NCBI GenBank assembly: GCA_041739875.1
Contig: JBGSNA010000162.1
Span: 5,257-69,256 of the forward strand
From: JBBSJZ01 sp041739875
GTDB lineage: Bacteria; Planctomycetota; Planctomycetia; Pirellulales; Pirellulaceae
Direction of reading: 5' to 3'
DNA length: 64,000 nt
Positions 25,250 to 35,400 of this stretch are shown in pieces. Each line of letters begins with the position of its first letter. The first letter of the stretch is position 1. The notes below the pieces were generated by a model. The model searched no databases, had not been told where the DNA came from, and was given only the letters and a program-made list of their open reading frames with translations. The position numbers were made by a program, and so were the translations under genes.

Positions 25250-26247
25250 ATTCGTGCGTCGGGGTCGATATCGGTGGAGCCAACCTGAAGTACGCCGACG
25301 ACGGTGGCAAGACACTAGCCCGCGACTTCCCCCTATGGCGACGACATCAAGAGCTTGCTGAGCAGTTGATACAGGATTTGTCGTTGTTCGGCTCCGTTAC
25401 GTCGTTGGCTGTCACGATGACTGGAGAGTTGGCCGATTGTTATGAAGATCGCCGGGATGGTGTGCACCGTATCGTCGGGGCAGTCGAACAAGCCGCGTTG
25501 TCACGGGGCATTCAAGATGTTGCCTATTACGCGGCTCGAAAAGGTTTTTTAAGTGCCTCGGAAGCGTTGGAGAATGTTGAACATATCGCCGCGTCCAATT
25601 GGTATGCCCTAGCAAGTTTTGTCGCCGAAGAAATCGCGGCGAACGGATTGCTTGTTGATATTGGCTCGACCACAACTGACATCGTACCGATGGTGAATGG
25701 GCGAGTTGGAACACGATCGGTGACTGATTGCGATCGATTAGCCGAAGGTTCGCTTGTCTATGTCGGTTGTGAGCGAACGCCCGTCTGTGCACTGCTTTCG
25801 AAAGTCCAGTATCATGGCAAGGAGGTGGGCGTGATGAATGAATTGTTTGCGACGGTGGACGATGCCCGACTGGTGTTGAAGTCGGTTCAAGAGTCCGATG
25901 AGTCGCACACAGCGGACGGCCGACCGAGGACACGAGCATTTGCTTCTGCGCGTCTGGCTCGAATGATTGGCTTGGATCGCCACAGCTTTGCGGATGTAGA
26001 TGCTGTCTTACTGGCTCAAGAGGTTGTCAGCGCAGTGACGCGTCGAATTTCGGAAGCCTGTGAGCGGGTGGATCCACACTTGGCATGCTATGTGATTAGT
26101 GGGCATGGCACGGATTTGTTGCCGAGTTTACCTGCAGGCGATGTGGTCAATCTGATGGATCGTTTGGGTCCCGAGTTGTCTCGATGTGCACCGTCCTATG
26201 CGGTCGTCAAGTTATACGTCAAAGAACGATGTCGGAGAGTTGCTTGA
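25246..26247 (+). CDS. H4MPT-linked C1 transfer pathway protein, MfnF-like (hydantoinase/ASKHA fold)
   Basis: 333 residues from a GTG start that overlaps the previous stop by four bases (GTGA), so the two are probably translationally coupled. It begins with CVGVDIGGANLKYAD and contains LLVDIGSTTTDIVPM, the phosphate-binding loops of the hydantoinase A/ASKHA fold, and ends with YVISGHGTDLLP. This matches the family annotated as probable H4MPT-linked C1 transfer pathway protein, to which methanogen MfnF belongs. MfnF couples the furan unit to glutamyl-tyramine. It lies between MfnD-like and MfnE-like genes. Confidence 0.82.
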   Translation: MNSCVGVDIGGANLKYADDGGKTLARDFPLWRRHQELAEQLIQDLSLFGSVTSLAVTMTGELADCYEDRRDGVHRIVGAVEQAALSRGIQDVAYYAARKGFLSASEALENVEHIAASNWYALASFVAEEIAANGLLVDIGSTTTDIVPMVNGRVGTRSVTDCDRLAEGSLVYVGCERTPVCALLSKVQYHGKEVGVMNELFATVDDARLVLKSVQESDESHTADGRPRTRAFASARLARMIGLDRHSFADVDAVLLAQEVVSAVTRRISEACERVDPHLACYVISGHGTDLLPSLPAGDVVNLMDRLGPELSRCAPSYAVVKLYVKERCRRVA

Positions 26248-26248
26248 C

Positions 26249-26833
26249 ATGGTAACGCGTGTTGTAAAACTCGGCGGCAGCTTGCTGAATCAACAGCAGT
26301 TGGTTCCTGCGATGCTCGCTTGGATCGCATCGCAACCAACCGCTCAGTCGTTCGTGGTTGTGGGTGGCGGTGAGATCGTTGATGCTGTGCGAAATCTCGA
26401 CAAACGGTATCCGTTACCATCCGATCAAGTGCATTGGATGTGCGTTGATCTATTGAGGGCGACGCACGTTTACGCAGTGTCTATGTTTCCGCAGTGGATA
26501 CCGATCCGCTCAACCGACGAGTTGCGATCCTTTGTTTCATGCAAGAGCCCGACAACGGGCCTTGTCGCAATCGATGCTTTCTATCGCCCCGAGTTGCCGG
26601 AGGATTGGGCGCCCGTGGCGAAGTTGTTGCCAAGCGATTGGCGAACGACAACGGACGCACTTGCGGCGCTATTGGCCGTATTGGTGAAAGCCGATGAGCT
26701 TGTGCTGCTTAAATCATGCGAGATTCCGAATGTCGACATCAACGAGCTTGCGAGACGAGGGATTGTGGATGAAGCGGTGGTGGGTTTGGTGGGTCGTATT
26801 TCGCAGGTCCGCGTTGCCCAGCTTGTCGTGTAG
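26249..26833 (+). CDS. Amino-acid-kinase-family protein, MfnE-like
   Basis: 194 residues from ATG 26249, one base after the previous stop; an in-frame extension upstream overlaps the MfnF-like gene and lacks homology. The start TRVVKLGGSLL and the loop FVVVGGGEIVDAVR are the phosphate-binding motifs of the amino acid kinase fold. Near residue 155 there are KADELVLLKSC and a short NVDINELARRGIVDE. The protein is short for the fold, as in MfnE, which phosphorylates the aminomethyl-furan phosphate in methanofuran synthesis. Context of the two preceding genes supports this. It ends 15 bp from the convergent acyl-CoA synthetase. Confidence 0.75.
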   Translation: MVTRVVKLGGSLLNQQQLVPAMLAWIASQPTAQSFVVVGGGEIVDAVRNLDKRYPLPSDQVHWMCVDLLRATHVYAVSMFPQWIPIRSTDELRSFVSCKSPTTGLVAIDAFYRPELPEDWAPVAKLLPSDWRTTTDALAALLAVLVKADELVLLKSCEIPNVDINELARRGIVDEAVVGLVGRISQVRVAQLVV

Positions 26834-26848
26834 TTCTTTGGGTAACCT

Positions 26849-28273
26849 TCAGCTGAATCGGTTTGCGGCGACAGCGGAACGTCGGAGAGAACCTTTATGG
26901 GTTAGCTCTGCTTTGTCAGCGGAAAGCGGTGGGACAAAATTCAAGACACTTTGTGGTCGTTTCCATTTCGCCAGATGACGTAGGCTCGATGCAACTAATG
27001 TCCGCAAGTGTTCGTCCAACGTTTTGTTGCCGAGATCCAGCCACAATTGGAGCGAGTCGTTGCGAAGGACGAGCATTGCATGCTCAACGGCATCGAGTTC
27101 TTCGACAAGCGATTCAATTTCTCGCGGATGGACCTTGTTTCCATTGGGCAGCACAATCAAGTCGTCGGCACGACCGATGATTCGGTATTGGCCAGTTGCT
27201 TCATCGACTTCGGCGAGATCGCCAGTGTCGAGCCAGCCATCGGGGTCGATTCGGTCACGTGTCGCGGAGTCGTCTTGCCAATAGCCGAGCATCACGTTCG
27301 GCCCACGAACAAAAAGACGCCCTGCTCTCCGTTGGACTTCACAATCGGCGACGGGAAAGCCAACAAGACCCGCCGTTGCGTTTGCTGGTGTCGCACTGCA
27401 AATCACAGGCGACGTTTCTGTGAGACCATAGCCTTGAATGACGGTGACGCCTCGCTCGCGAAATTGTTCAAAGGCATCCTGTCGGAGTGGTGCGCCACCG
27501 ACGCCCAGAAGTTTCAGCTTCGACAATGCCGGCGAGTGTTGTGTTTCGAGCAAGCGATAGGCGAGTGAAGGAACTACATTCGCGAGTGTGGGTGGAAACT
27601 GGTTTGCGATGGTTTCCCAGCCGCTGTAACCAAGTGACACAACAAGCGTGCAACCACTGAGTAACCAGGTGCCAAAGTCGCAAGTTCGTGCATAGGCATG
27701 CGAGAGCGGTAGCGTTGTCAAACGAATGTCGTCGGCCGACTGGGGGACTGCGTGCAGTTTTGCCTTGGCGTTCATGAGCAGGTTGCGTCGCGACAGAACG
27801 ACACCTTTCGGGCTTGCTGTCGTTCCAGTCGTCCACAAGACCAGCTCCGGTTTGTCGTAATCTGTGGCTCGATCGAGTGATTGAAGGTACTGGATCGAGT
27901 CCAGTCGTGTGTTCGAGTTGAATGCGGTACTGACAAATGCATCATCAATCCAGACGCCGTTGGTCGATTGGCGGATGAGCTCGACATGCGTCGATTCACG
28001 ACGAGAATCGATGGGGACCTCGACCGAGCCCGTTGCCATAGCCGCGAGCGAAACGCAGACATCGGACAACCGATTCCGGTGGAGTCGGACCACAAGCCGC
28101 TCGGGCCGCACTTGCTCCATCGCGAACGCGAGTGCCGCAACTCGGTCTGCGAGTTGCCCCCATGTGAGCGAGCATACACCGTGTCCATCGCCATCGTCAG
28201 CTGCGATTGCCGTGGCGTTGCGCCGCGTCTGAAGTTGGTTCAAGAACGCTTGAAAAAGAGTTTGGCTCATCAT
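26849..28273 (-). CDS. AMP-binding acyl-CoA synthetase/ligase
   Basis: 474 residues, an ANL-superfamily adenylating enzyme. Visible motifs are LWTTGTTASPKGVVLSRRN (P-loop, near 150-170), GYGLTETSPVI (near 285), GWLDTGDLAEVDE and RADDLIVLPNGNKVHPREIE, and a C-terminal DKAELTHKGSLRR with the likely catalytic lysine. It would activate a carboxylic acid to an acyl-AMP and then a thioester; substrate unknown (fatty acid or o-succinylbenzoate-like acids are possible). It is shorter than usual long-chain enzymes. Two ATGs stand at the start. A strong terminator separates it from the upstream aldolase gene, so it has its own promoter. Confidence 0.88.
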   Translation of the reverse strand: MMSQTLFQAFLNQLQTRRNATAIAADDGDGHGVCSLTWGQLADRVAALAFAMEQVRPERLVVRLHRNRLSDVCVSLAAMATGSVEVPIDSRRESTHVELIRQSTNGVWIDDAFVSTAFNSNTRLDSIQYLQSLDRATDYDKPELVLWTTGTTASPKGVVLSRRNLLMNAKAKLHAVPQSADDIRLTTLPLSHAYARTCDFGTWLLSGCTLVVSLGYSGWETIANQFPPTLANVVPSLAYRLLETQHSPALSKLKLLGVGGAPLRQDAFEQFRERGVTVIQGYGLTETSPVICSATPANATAGLVGFPVADCEVQRRAGRLFVRGPNVMLGYWQDDSATRDRIDPDGWLDTGDLAEVDEATGQYRIIGRADDLIVLPNGNKVHPREIESLVEELDAVEHAMLVLRNDSLQLWLDLGNKTLDEHLRTLVASSLRHLAKWKRPQSVLNFVPPLSADKAELTHKGSLRRSAVAANRFS

Positions 28274-28351
28274 CGTTCATTCATACTTCAGAGCATTGGT
28301 CGAACGAGACTGGCGCGAGACTTAATGCGGTCATGCCCACGGATAGGAATT

Positions 28352-28384
28352 AAAAAACGTTCCCAGGCCGAGTGCTTGGGAACG
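28352..28384 (-). terminator. Rho-independent terminator downstream of the aldolase gene
   Basis: On the minus strand an 8-bp stem CGTTCCCA/TGGGAACG (28358-28384) with an 11-base loop is followed directly by six T. It lies about 30 bp after the aldolase stop codon. Confidence 0.9.
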
Positions 28385-28414
28385 CTTCGAATTCTTCTAA
28401 TGTAAAGAGGTCGT

Positions 28415-29437
28415 CTAGACAGTTGCGCCGAGGCTCTTGCGGAGCTTGGCGCCGTTGCCCGCTTGGCCGAAGGAGATCATTCGAGCCTTGCAAACTTCCT
28501 TCATCGCGGCGCGAGCGGGCTTGAGGTAAGCACGTGGGTCGAACTCGGATGGGTTCTCTTGCAATACCTTACGGATCGCACCGGTAATGGCCATGCGGCA
28601 ATCGGTATCGACGTTGATCTTACGAACACCACTCTTGATACCACGTTGGATTTCTTCGACAGGCACGCCGTAAGTTTGTTTGATTTGACCGCCGTATTTG
28701 TTGATGATGTCTTGAAGCTCTTGAGGAACGCTGCTGCTTCCGTGCATCACGAGGTGCGTGTTGGGGAGCATCGCGTGAATCGCTTCGATGCGATCCATTG
28801 CAAGGACTTTACCGGTCGGTTTCTTGGTGAACTTGTAAGCTCCATGGCTTGTTCCGATCGCGACGGCGAGAGCATCCACGCCAGTGGCTTCGACAAACCG
28901 CTTGGCTTCATCGGGGTCGGTAAGCAACTGGTCGTGTGACAATTCGCCTTCGGCACCGTGGCCGTCTTCTTGTTCGCCACCGCCATGCTCGAGTGAACCG
29001 AGGCACCCCAGTTCACCTTCGACGCTAACGCCACGTGCATGAGCCAGTTTGACGACTTCGCTCGTGACGCGGACGTTGTAGTCAAAGTCAGCCGGAGTCT
29101 TGCCGTCGGCTTCGAGTGAGCCGTCCATCATAACGCTCGTGAATCCGTTCTCAATCGCCGACAAACAGGTTTCAGGGCTATTGCCGTGGTCCTGGTGCAT
29201 AACGATTGGAATATGTGGATATAGTTCTGTCGCAGCGATCATCAGGTGGCGCAGGTAAGCGTCTTGCGAGTACGAGCGAGCACCACGTGATGCTTGAATG
29301 ATCACGGGTGAATCCGTCTCTTCGGCGGCCTCCATGATCGACTGGATCTGTTCCATGTTGTTGACGTTGAACGCTGCAACGCCGTATTCGTTTTCAGCGG
29401 CGTGATCGAGTACGACGCGGAGCGGCACCAAAGCCAT
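28415..29437 (-). CDS. fba: Class II fructose-1,6-bisphosphate aldolase
   Basis: 340 residues starting MALVPLRVVLDHAAENEYG. Zinc-enzyme motifs are MHQDHGNS (catalytic Asp and zinc His), VEGELGCLGSLEHGGG, GTSHGAYKF (zinc His) and MHGSSSVP (zinc His), and NVDTDCRMA for phosphate binding. It cleaves or forms fructose-1,6-bisphosphate in glycolysis, gluconeogenesis or the Calvin cycle; the length fits the CbbA-like subgroup. It appears to be transcribed alone: a strong terminator follows, and a 107-bp gap precedes it. Confidence 0.95.
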   Translation of the reverse strand: MALVPLRVVLDHAAENEYGVAAFNVNNMEQIQSIMEAAEETDSPVIIQASRGARSYSQDAYLRHLMIAATELYPHIPIVMHQDHGNSPETCLSAIENGFTSVMMDGSLEADGKTPADFDYNVRVTSEVVKLAHARGVSVEGELGCLGSLEHGGGEQEDGHGAEGELSHDQLLTDPDEAKRFVEATGVDALAVAIGTSHGAYKFTKKPTGKVLAMDRIEAIHAMLPNTHLVMHGSSSVPQELQDIINKYGGQIKQTYGVPVEEIQRGIKSGVRKINVDTDCRMAITGAIRKVLQENPSEFDPRAYLKPARAAMKEVCKARMISFGQAGNGAKLRKSLGATV

Positions 29438-29544
29438 AACAGGATTCCTCGGTAGAATGATTGAACGGGTGAATTTCAGCCACGATTATCCCGTATGAGA
29501 GGCTCGTCGCAAGGGCCGAGCTTGCGTGAAAAGGTTTGCCGTAA

Positions 29545-31521
29545 TTAGGCCGATGCGGTGGATTTACGGGCGGCAATTCCAGCTTCGAGTGTCGCGATGA
29601 TTTCGTCGACGTCATACACGCACCCTCCCCAGGCTCCGCCGCCGACCTGCTGGAGCGCTGCCCAAAGCCGCGTATCATCGGGCATTTCGGCCTCGACTTG
29701 CAATTCCGGGTGGCCTGACCGACTGAGGAAACTAGCCACTGCGGCGTCACCTGTCTCGCCGTCTACGGTTTCGACCAAGTTGACTCGGCCGACCAGAGTT
29801 TGCTGGTTGATTTCGATTTCGATGATGTCGCCATCTCGAACTCGTCCTACTGGACCACCCGCCAACGCTTCTGGGCCGACGTGGCCGATACAGGCGCCCG
29901 TGCTGACGCCTGAGAATCGGGCATCGGTCACGAGTGCCACCTGCTTGCCAAAGGACAAGTACTTAAGCGCCGAGGTGATTTGGTAGGTCTCCTCCATGCC
30001 ACAGCCGATGGGTCCGCGTCCAATCAAGACAATCACATCGCCAGCTTGGATGGGCGGTTCGGTCTGGCCCTTGATCGCGGCAATTGCACTGCGCTCGGTC
30101 GTAAAGACTCGAGCTCGGCCTCGATTCCGATACACACCGTCTTTGCCAACAACAGATGGATCGATCGACGTGGCCTTGATCACGCTGCCCTCGGGGCACA
30201 AGTTGCCTTCAGGAAAACAGACGGTGCTGGTCAATCCGCGGATGCGAGCTTCGGCGGGAGGAATAATCACATCGTCTGGGTTCACGCCATCGCTCTCCAG
30301 CAATCTTTCTCGGCATGCTTTTCGTCGATCACTGACGATCCATTGGTCGAGCAGCTCATTCCAAGTCATGCCCGTCACCGTTTTAGCGTTGGCGCGGAGC
30401 AGTCCGAGTTCTCGCAGATGCCAAGCGACTTCTGGGACTCCGCCAGCGAGGAACAATCGCACGGTGGGATGACCAGCCGGACCATTCGGCAAACAGTCCA
30501 CGAAGCGTCCCACCATCGCGTTAACTTCGCGAAACTCCTTTACGCCAGGACGTTTCAGTCCCATAGCGGCAGCGATCGCGGGGATGTGCAACAACAGGTT
30601 CGTGCTGCCGCCGACGGCCGCATGAATAAGCATTGAATTGAAGATCGCGTCGTCCGTCACGATGTCACGAAGCGTCGTCTTGGAAGCCACCATCTGGCGA
30701 GCCGCTTCGGCCGAATCGCGAGCGAGTCGAATCCAAATCGGTTGTCCACTCGGTGCAAGTGCTGCATGAGGCACTGTCATGCCAAGTGCTTCGGCAACAA
30801 CTTGGCTCGTTGCCGCAGTCCCAAGGAACTGGCAGCCGCCTCCAGGTGTTCCGCAAGCACGACATCCTTCGAGCGAGGCCTGTTCGAGAGTCATCTCGCC
30901 ACGGCTGTAGCGAACGCCAATCGTTTGCACCTTGCCGGCGTCTTCGCCTTCGCTTGGTGGCAATGTTACACCGCCGGGGACGAGCACGCTCGGAATGTCG
31001 CCACAGCCACAAAGCGCCATCATCATTGCGGGTAAGCCTTTGTCGCACGTCGCGATACCAATGACGCCCTTGCGACGGGGAAGCGAACGAATCAGCCGAC
31101 GCATCACGATCGCGGCATCGTTGCGATACGGCAACGAATCAAACATGCCGCGTGTGCCTTGCGAGCGACCGTCGCACGGGTCGCTACAGAATGCCGCGAA
31201 TGGAACGCCGTCAAACGACGAGACCTGTTCGGCTGCGGCTTGTACCAGGATGCCGACTTCCCAGTGCCCCGTGTGATACCCGAGCGCTATCGGCGTACCG
31301 TCGGGTGCGCGAACACCGCCCTGCGTGCTGAGGATCAAGTACTGGTCGCCGAGAACACGTCGGGGATCGAATCCCATGCCCACGCTTTGCGTGAGTCCAA
31401 ACAAGTCACCGCTCGTCCATGTTCGCAAGATCTCGTCGCTTAATGGCAACGAGCCTTGCGGTCCAGCAGCATGGGTTTGAATCGTTTCCGCAGGAGCGGC
31501 AAAGTAGTTGGAAGATGACAT
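29545..31521 (-). CDS. YjhG/YagF-family sugar-acid dehydratase (IlvD/Edd superfamily, D-xylonate dehydratase-like)
   Basis: 658 residues if the ATG giving MSSSNYFAAPAET is used, close to E. coli YjhG; the frame extends 11 codons further. Superfamily Fe-S and metal motifs include FCSDPCDGRSQG, IATCDKGLPAMMMAL and CGTPGGGCQFLGTAATSQ. PGGVTLPPSEGEDAGKVQT and SVGMGFDPRRVLGDQYLIL are typical of the YjhG/YagF branch rather than of IlvD. These enzymes dehydrate D-xylonate and related aldonates to 2-keto-3-deoxy acids. With the aldose dehydrogenase at 17.9 kb and the xylulokinase at 48 kb, pentose use is likely, but these genes are not in one operon. Confidence 0.88.
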   Translation of the reverse strand: MSSSNYFAAPAETIQTHAAGPQGSLPLSDEILRTWTSGDLFGLTQSVGMGFDPRRVLGDQYLILSTQGGVRAPDGTPIALGYHTGHWEVGILVQAAAEQVSSFDGVPFAAFCSDPCDGRSQGTRGMFDSLPYRNDAAIVMRRLIRSLPRRKGVIGIATCDKGLPAMMMALCGCGDIPSVLVPGGVTLPPSEGEDAGKVQTIGVRYSRGEMTLEQASLEGCRACGTPGGGCQFLGTAATSQVVAEALGMTVPHAALAPSGQPIWIRLARDSAEAARQMVASKTTLRDIVTDDAIFNSMLIHAAVGGSTNLLLHIPAIAAAMGLKRPGVKEFREVNAMVGRFVDCLPNGPAGHPTVRLFLAGGVPEVAWHLRELGLLRANAKTVTGMTWNELLDQWIVSDRRKACRERLLESDGVNPDDVIIPPAEARIRGLTSTVCFPEGNLCPEGSVIKATSIDPSVVGKDGVYRNRGRARVFTTERSAIAAIKGQTEPPIQAGDVIVLIGRGPIGCGMEETYQITSALKYLSFGKQVALVTDARFSGVSTGACIGHVGPEALAGGPVGRVRDGDIIEIEINQQTLVGRVNLVETVDGETGDAAVASFLSRSGHPELQVEAEMPDDTRLWAALQQVGGGAWGGCVYDVDEIIATLEAGIAARKSTASA

Positions 31522-31617
31522 CACGAACCGATGGCAAGGACAGGCTTCGTTCAAGAAGCCAATACCCTAATCCGAGATAGCCTCCGGTCGGTAGTAGGCA
31601 AGCAACTTTCGCGAGGT

Positions 31618-31637
31618 CATGCCGACTTAGCGGCATG
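31618..31637. other. Short perfect hairpin between dehydratase and zinc peptidase genes
   Basis: CATGCCG/CGGCATG, 7-bp stem with a 6-base loop. It lies just after the stop of the minus-strand peptidase gene but has no T-run, so a terminator role is weak. Confidence 0.35.
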
Positions 31638-31644
31638 GGCTGAG

Positions 31645-32310
31645 CTAGCGGCGTTGATTCGTTGCAATCCAAAGGTAATAAGCCAGCGTCATCACGGACT
31701 GCAGCGTCGCCGCAACGTAGGTCAATGCCGCTGCGCCGAGTACCTTTGATACATAAGGTGCATCCCGATCGGAAATCAAGCCTTGTTCGACGAGTTGACG
31801 TTTCGCGCGAGCGCTGGCATCAAATTCGACGGGCAAATTTACGAGTTGGAAGAAGACCACACCCGCAAACAGGATAATTCCCAGCCAGAGCAGTGGTCGA
31901 ATCGACAGCATCGCACCAAACATCAGCATCGTCACGCCGATGCCGGAACCAAAGTTCGCCAGAGGGACCGCGAGGTTCCGTACGACCAGCGGCGCGTAAC
32001 CTTTTGCATCTTGGAACGCGTGGCCAGCTTCGTGACAGGCAACGCCAAGTGCAGCGATATTGCGCCCATTATAAACGTCACTGCTCAATCGGAGGACCTT
32101 CGCACTGGGGTCATAGTGATCGCTCAAATGACCGGCAACTTGCTCAATTCCGACGGACTGTAAACCCGCTGAGTCGAGCATCGTTCGCGCCGCTTGCGCA
32201 CCAGAGACGCGTGTTGGCATCGCGCTCATTTGCGAAAAACGCGATTTCACCAGGTACTGCGCATACAGGCCAAGCAAAAACGGAGGCAACACAAACAGCA
32301 AGTAAATCAT
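31645..32310 (-). CDS. Membrane zinc metallopeptidase, YugP family
   Basis: 221 residues from the ATG giving MIYLLFVLPPFLLGLYAQ; the longer open frame adds 23 residues without homology. The HEAGH zinc motif is at 93-97, after SSDVYNGRNIAALGVACHE. Hydrophobic helices lie at the N-terminus, around 115-165 (two), and at the C-terminus. Motif FDASARAKRQL follows the third helix, as in the family. Function is probably membrane protein turnover; substrates unknown. Confidence 0.9.
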   Translation of the reverse strand: MIYLLFVLPPFLLGLYAQYLVKSRFSQMSAMPTRVSGAQAARTMLDSAGLQSVGIEQVAGHLSDHYDPSAKVLRLSSDVYNGRNIAALGVACHEAGHAFQDAKGYAPLVVRNLAVPLANFGSGIGVTMLMFGAMLSIRPLLWLGIILFAGVVFFQLVNLPVEFDASARAKRQLVEQGLISDRDAPYVSKVLGAAALTYVAATLQSVMTLAYYLWIATNQRR

Positions 32311-32380
32311 GGACCACTCACGAGTTAGGTAAGCCGCCTCGGCATGCCATAACGACAGGCACGCGAGAATCGACACCATT

Positions 32381-32428
32381 CATTAAGCAAGTGTTGCGCC
32401 AAAAAGTCATTAAGCAAGTGTTGCGCCA
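32381..32428. repeat. Direct repeat of 21 bp, period 27
   Basis: CATTAAGCAAGTGTTGCGCC plus a following A occurs at 32381-32401 and again at 32408-32428, identical. It lies between the two peptidase genes, in the upstream region of the membrane peptidase on the minus strand. Confidence 0.9.
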
Positions 32429-32436
32429 CTAGGTCG

Positions 32437-35400
32437 TTAATCGCGAGCGGACGGGGTGACTTTGAGTTTCACATTCTCGTCGCCGCGTCGCACCACGATT
32501 TCGACTTCTTCGCCAATTTTCAGCGCTTCAATGGCGTAGGTGTAATCGTAAATGTCCTCGACTTTGCGTCCAGCTAATTCGACAATGACATCGCCACCTC
32601 GCACTCCTGCTTTGGCGGCCGGTCCTTCCGCCGCGACGCCGCTGAGTTTCAGTCCTTTGACTTCACCCGCGGCATAGTCGGGAATGGTTCCCATGTACGC
32701 GGTCAAGTTCACTCGCGGAGCGTCTTGCTGCTTTTCTCCTTCGGCCAACTCAAATACAGGTGCGTTCTCTGCCGTGAGGAAGCCTCGAGCCAGCAATGCA
32801 CAGAGTTTCGCGATGTCCGAGGCACCTTCATAGTTAAGCTTGTCGGCTGTATCGCGAGGGGTGTGATAGTCTTCATGAGCACCGGTAAAGACGGAAAGAA
32901 TCGGGACGTCACGCGATACAAACGTTGCGGCATCTGTGGGTAACCGAGTGCTCGTTTTGTCCAATGAAAGATCAAGGCCAACGGGTACATTTCGTCGTTG
33001 AACTTCGTCAGCGAAACCGGGTGATGAACCGATGCCTTGAACCACGAGTTTTTCTCGCAAGCGGCCAACCATGTCGAGGTTCACGTAAGCTGCGATTGCG
33101 TCGGTGAGTGGTTCAGCATCCGTCGTCATGCCGTGAGCGTGTGCTGCGAGTAGGCCCGCGTGCGGATCGGTTGGATCGATGGCGGCTTGAGGGGCATTCG
33201 GGTAAAGGTCGTAGAATTCGTTTGCGAATGCTTGCGAACCAAACAGCCCCAACTCCTCCCCGCTCCACGCCGCGATGATCAAGTCACGACGTGATTCGAT
33301 CCGTCCGGACTTCATTTCACTAGCGAGGTACTGCGCAATCTCAAGCATCGCGGCCACACCACTCGCGTTATCATCCGCACCCGCGTGGACTTGGCCTTGT
33401 TCGTTTTCGTTGGCGAGTGAATTGCTGCCGACGCCTCGACCGAGGTGGTCGATGTGAGCGCCCACCATCACGCTTGCGGGCGGTGTCTCGCTCTTCATGG
33501 TCGCGGGATACCGTGCTAGCACATTGCGACCGGTGCCTGTTTTGCGATCGATCTTGATGTTGCCTGCGACCGTGACTTTATCGAGCGCGATGCCCATTTG
33601 CGGCTCACCGTCGTCGAGCGATTTTTGGACATCAGTAAGCGACTTATCGTGTTCCTGGAAGATTGCTGCGGCGGTCGCATTGTTGATGGAGACGACACCG
33701 ATGCTCACGCCAGCTTGCGACGCGTCGCTGTCAAAACGGATCAACTCGGTTTTTACTTGGCTCGTTGGGCCAGCGACAAAGATGATTCCGATCGCGCCGT
33801 TGTCTCTTGCGACAGAAGCTTTACGGCGCGGCGAAGAGTAGCGTGCGAGTTGTTGGCGACGTTCTGGCGTGATCTCTTGCGGCAAATCACGCAGCACCAT
33901 CACCCATTTGTCCTCGACGTCCAAGTGCACGTAGCTGTCGTACTCTGCGAGATTTTCGCTCGGTGGCACAGCCAGTCCGTATCCGGCGAATACGACGCTG
34001 GCAGATGGGGTTTCGCCGTCTGCGGAGAACGAGAGCGGTCGCCAGTCGCTGTCGAGCTGTTTATCGCTTCCAAGAATCGTCAAGCGATTCCCTTCGCCAA
34101 GCGACGCACCGGCCGGAAACTCGAACTCTTGAAAAAACGTTCCTTTTTCCCCAGCGGGTTCAAAGCCGAGGCTCTCCAGGTACGCGGCGACATAAGCCGT
34201 CGCGCGACGTTCGCCTTCGGTTCCCGTTAAGCGGCCTTCGAGTTCGGGGCGTGTGAGATAATCGACGTGTCGTCCGATGTCCGCTGGCGTAAAATCAGGT
34301 GTTGATTGGTTCGCGGCTTCGAGAGCGGCCACACGGTCGGCGGGATCGCTTGTCGAAAGCTCCAATAGCTCGCGAGCCTTCGTATCGTTCCACGACGCCA
34401 TGAAAATTTGCGATCGCTTGTTCGTTGTGCGATTGCTAGTCCAAGACAGGCGATCGCCGCCGGGCAAGAACACTGGCAAACCGTCAAAACCATCCGTGTA
34501 GGTGACTCGCACGGGCTCACCTTGGCCGTCCGCGCGGACAAGGTACAGTTCGAAGTTTCCAAACCCGTGTCGATTGGTAGTGAAAATCAGATAATCACCG
34601 CTGGGATGAAAATACGGTGCCCAGCTCATCGTGTTCAAACTCGTCAGCCGACGCACATCGCTGCCGTCGACTTTCATCGTGTAAATTTCCGCCGTCGCAC
34701 CGTCCGCTGAAAAACGACGCCAGCAAATGCGATCGCCGCCCGGTGAAAAGAATGGCCCGCCGTCGTAACCTTCGGATTCCGTTAGACGGCGAACGTTGCC
34801 ACCGTCAGCATCCATGAGGTAGAGATCGATCATGAAGGCGGGATCGACTTCGAAGAGCTTCTTTTCTCGCTCAGTCAGCTCACGCGAATAGGCTTCACGA
34901 TTCGAAGCGAAAACAATCTGTGAACCGTCGGGGCTGTAGCTGCCTTCGGCGTCGTAGCCCTTGGCGTCGGTCAGCCGCGTGTATTGTTTGGATTTTAAGT
35001 CCGTTGCGTAGAGTTCATACGTCTCGTCATAGTCCCAGGCGTAACGTCGCTGTTTGCCACTTTCTCGAAGCGCTAACTCGTCGAGCTGCTTCTGTTTGGC
35101 TTCCGGGTCGTCCTGTGTGCTTGCGTATAGCACTGTCGTGCCGCTAGCGTGAATCCAAGCACAGGTCGTTTTGCCGTAGCCCGGTGAAACGGATTGCATG
35201 TCCCCCGTTTCTAGATCCATGACATAGATCTGGTAGAAAGGATTGGCTGGGTCGCGTTCGCTTTGAAACACCATCCGCTTGCCGTCGGCGCTAAAGTAAC
35301 CCTCGCCAGCTCGCAAACCTTCAAAGGTGACTTGGTGAGTCTTGGTTAGTAGTTCCCCTTCTTTTACGGGATCGTCGGTTGCAACCACGGTGACGGCAGT

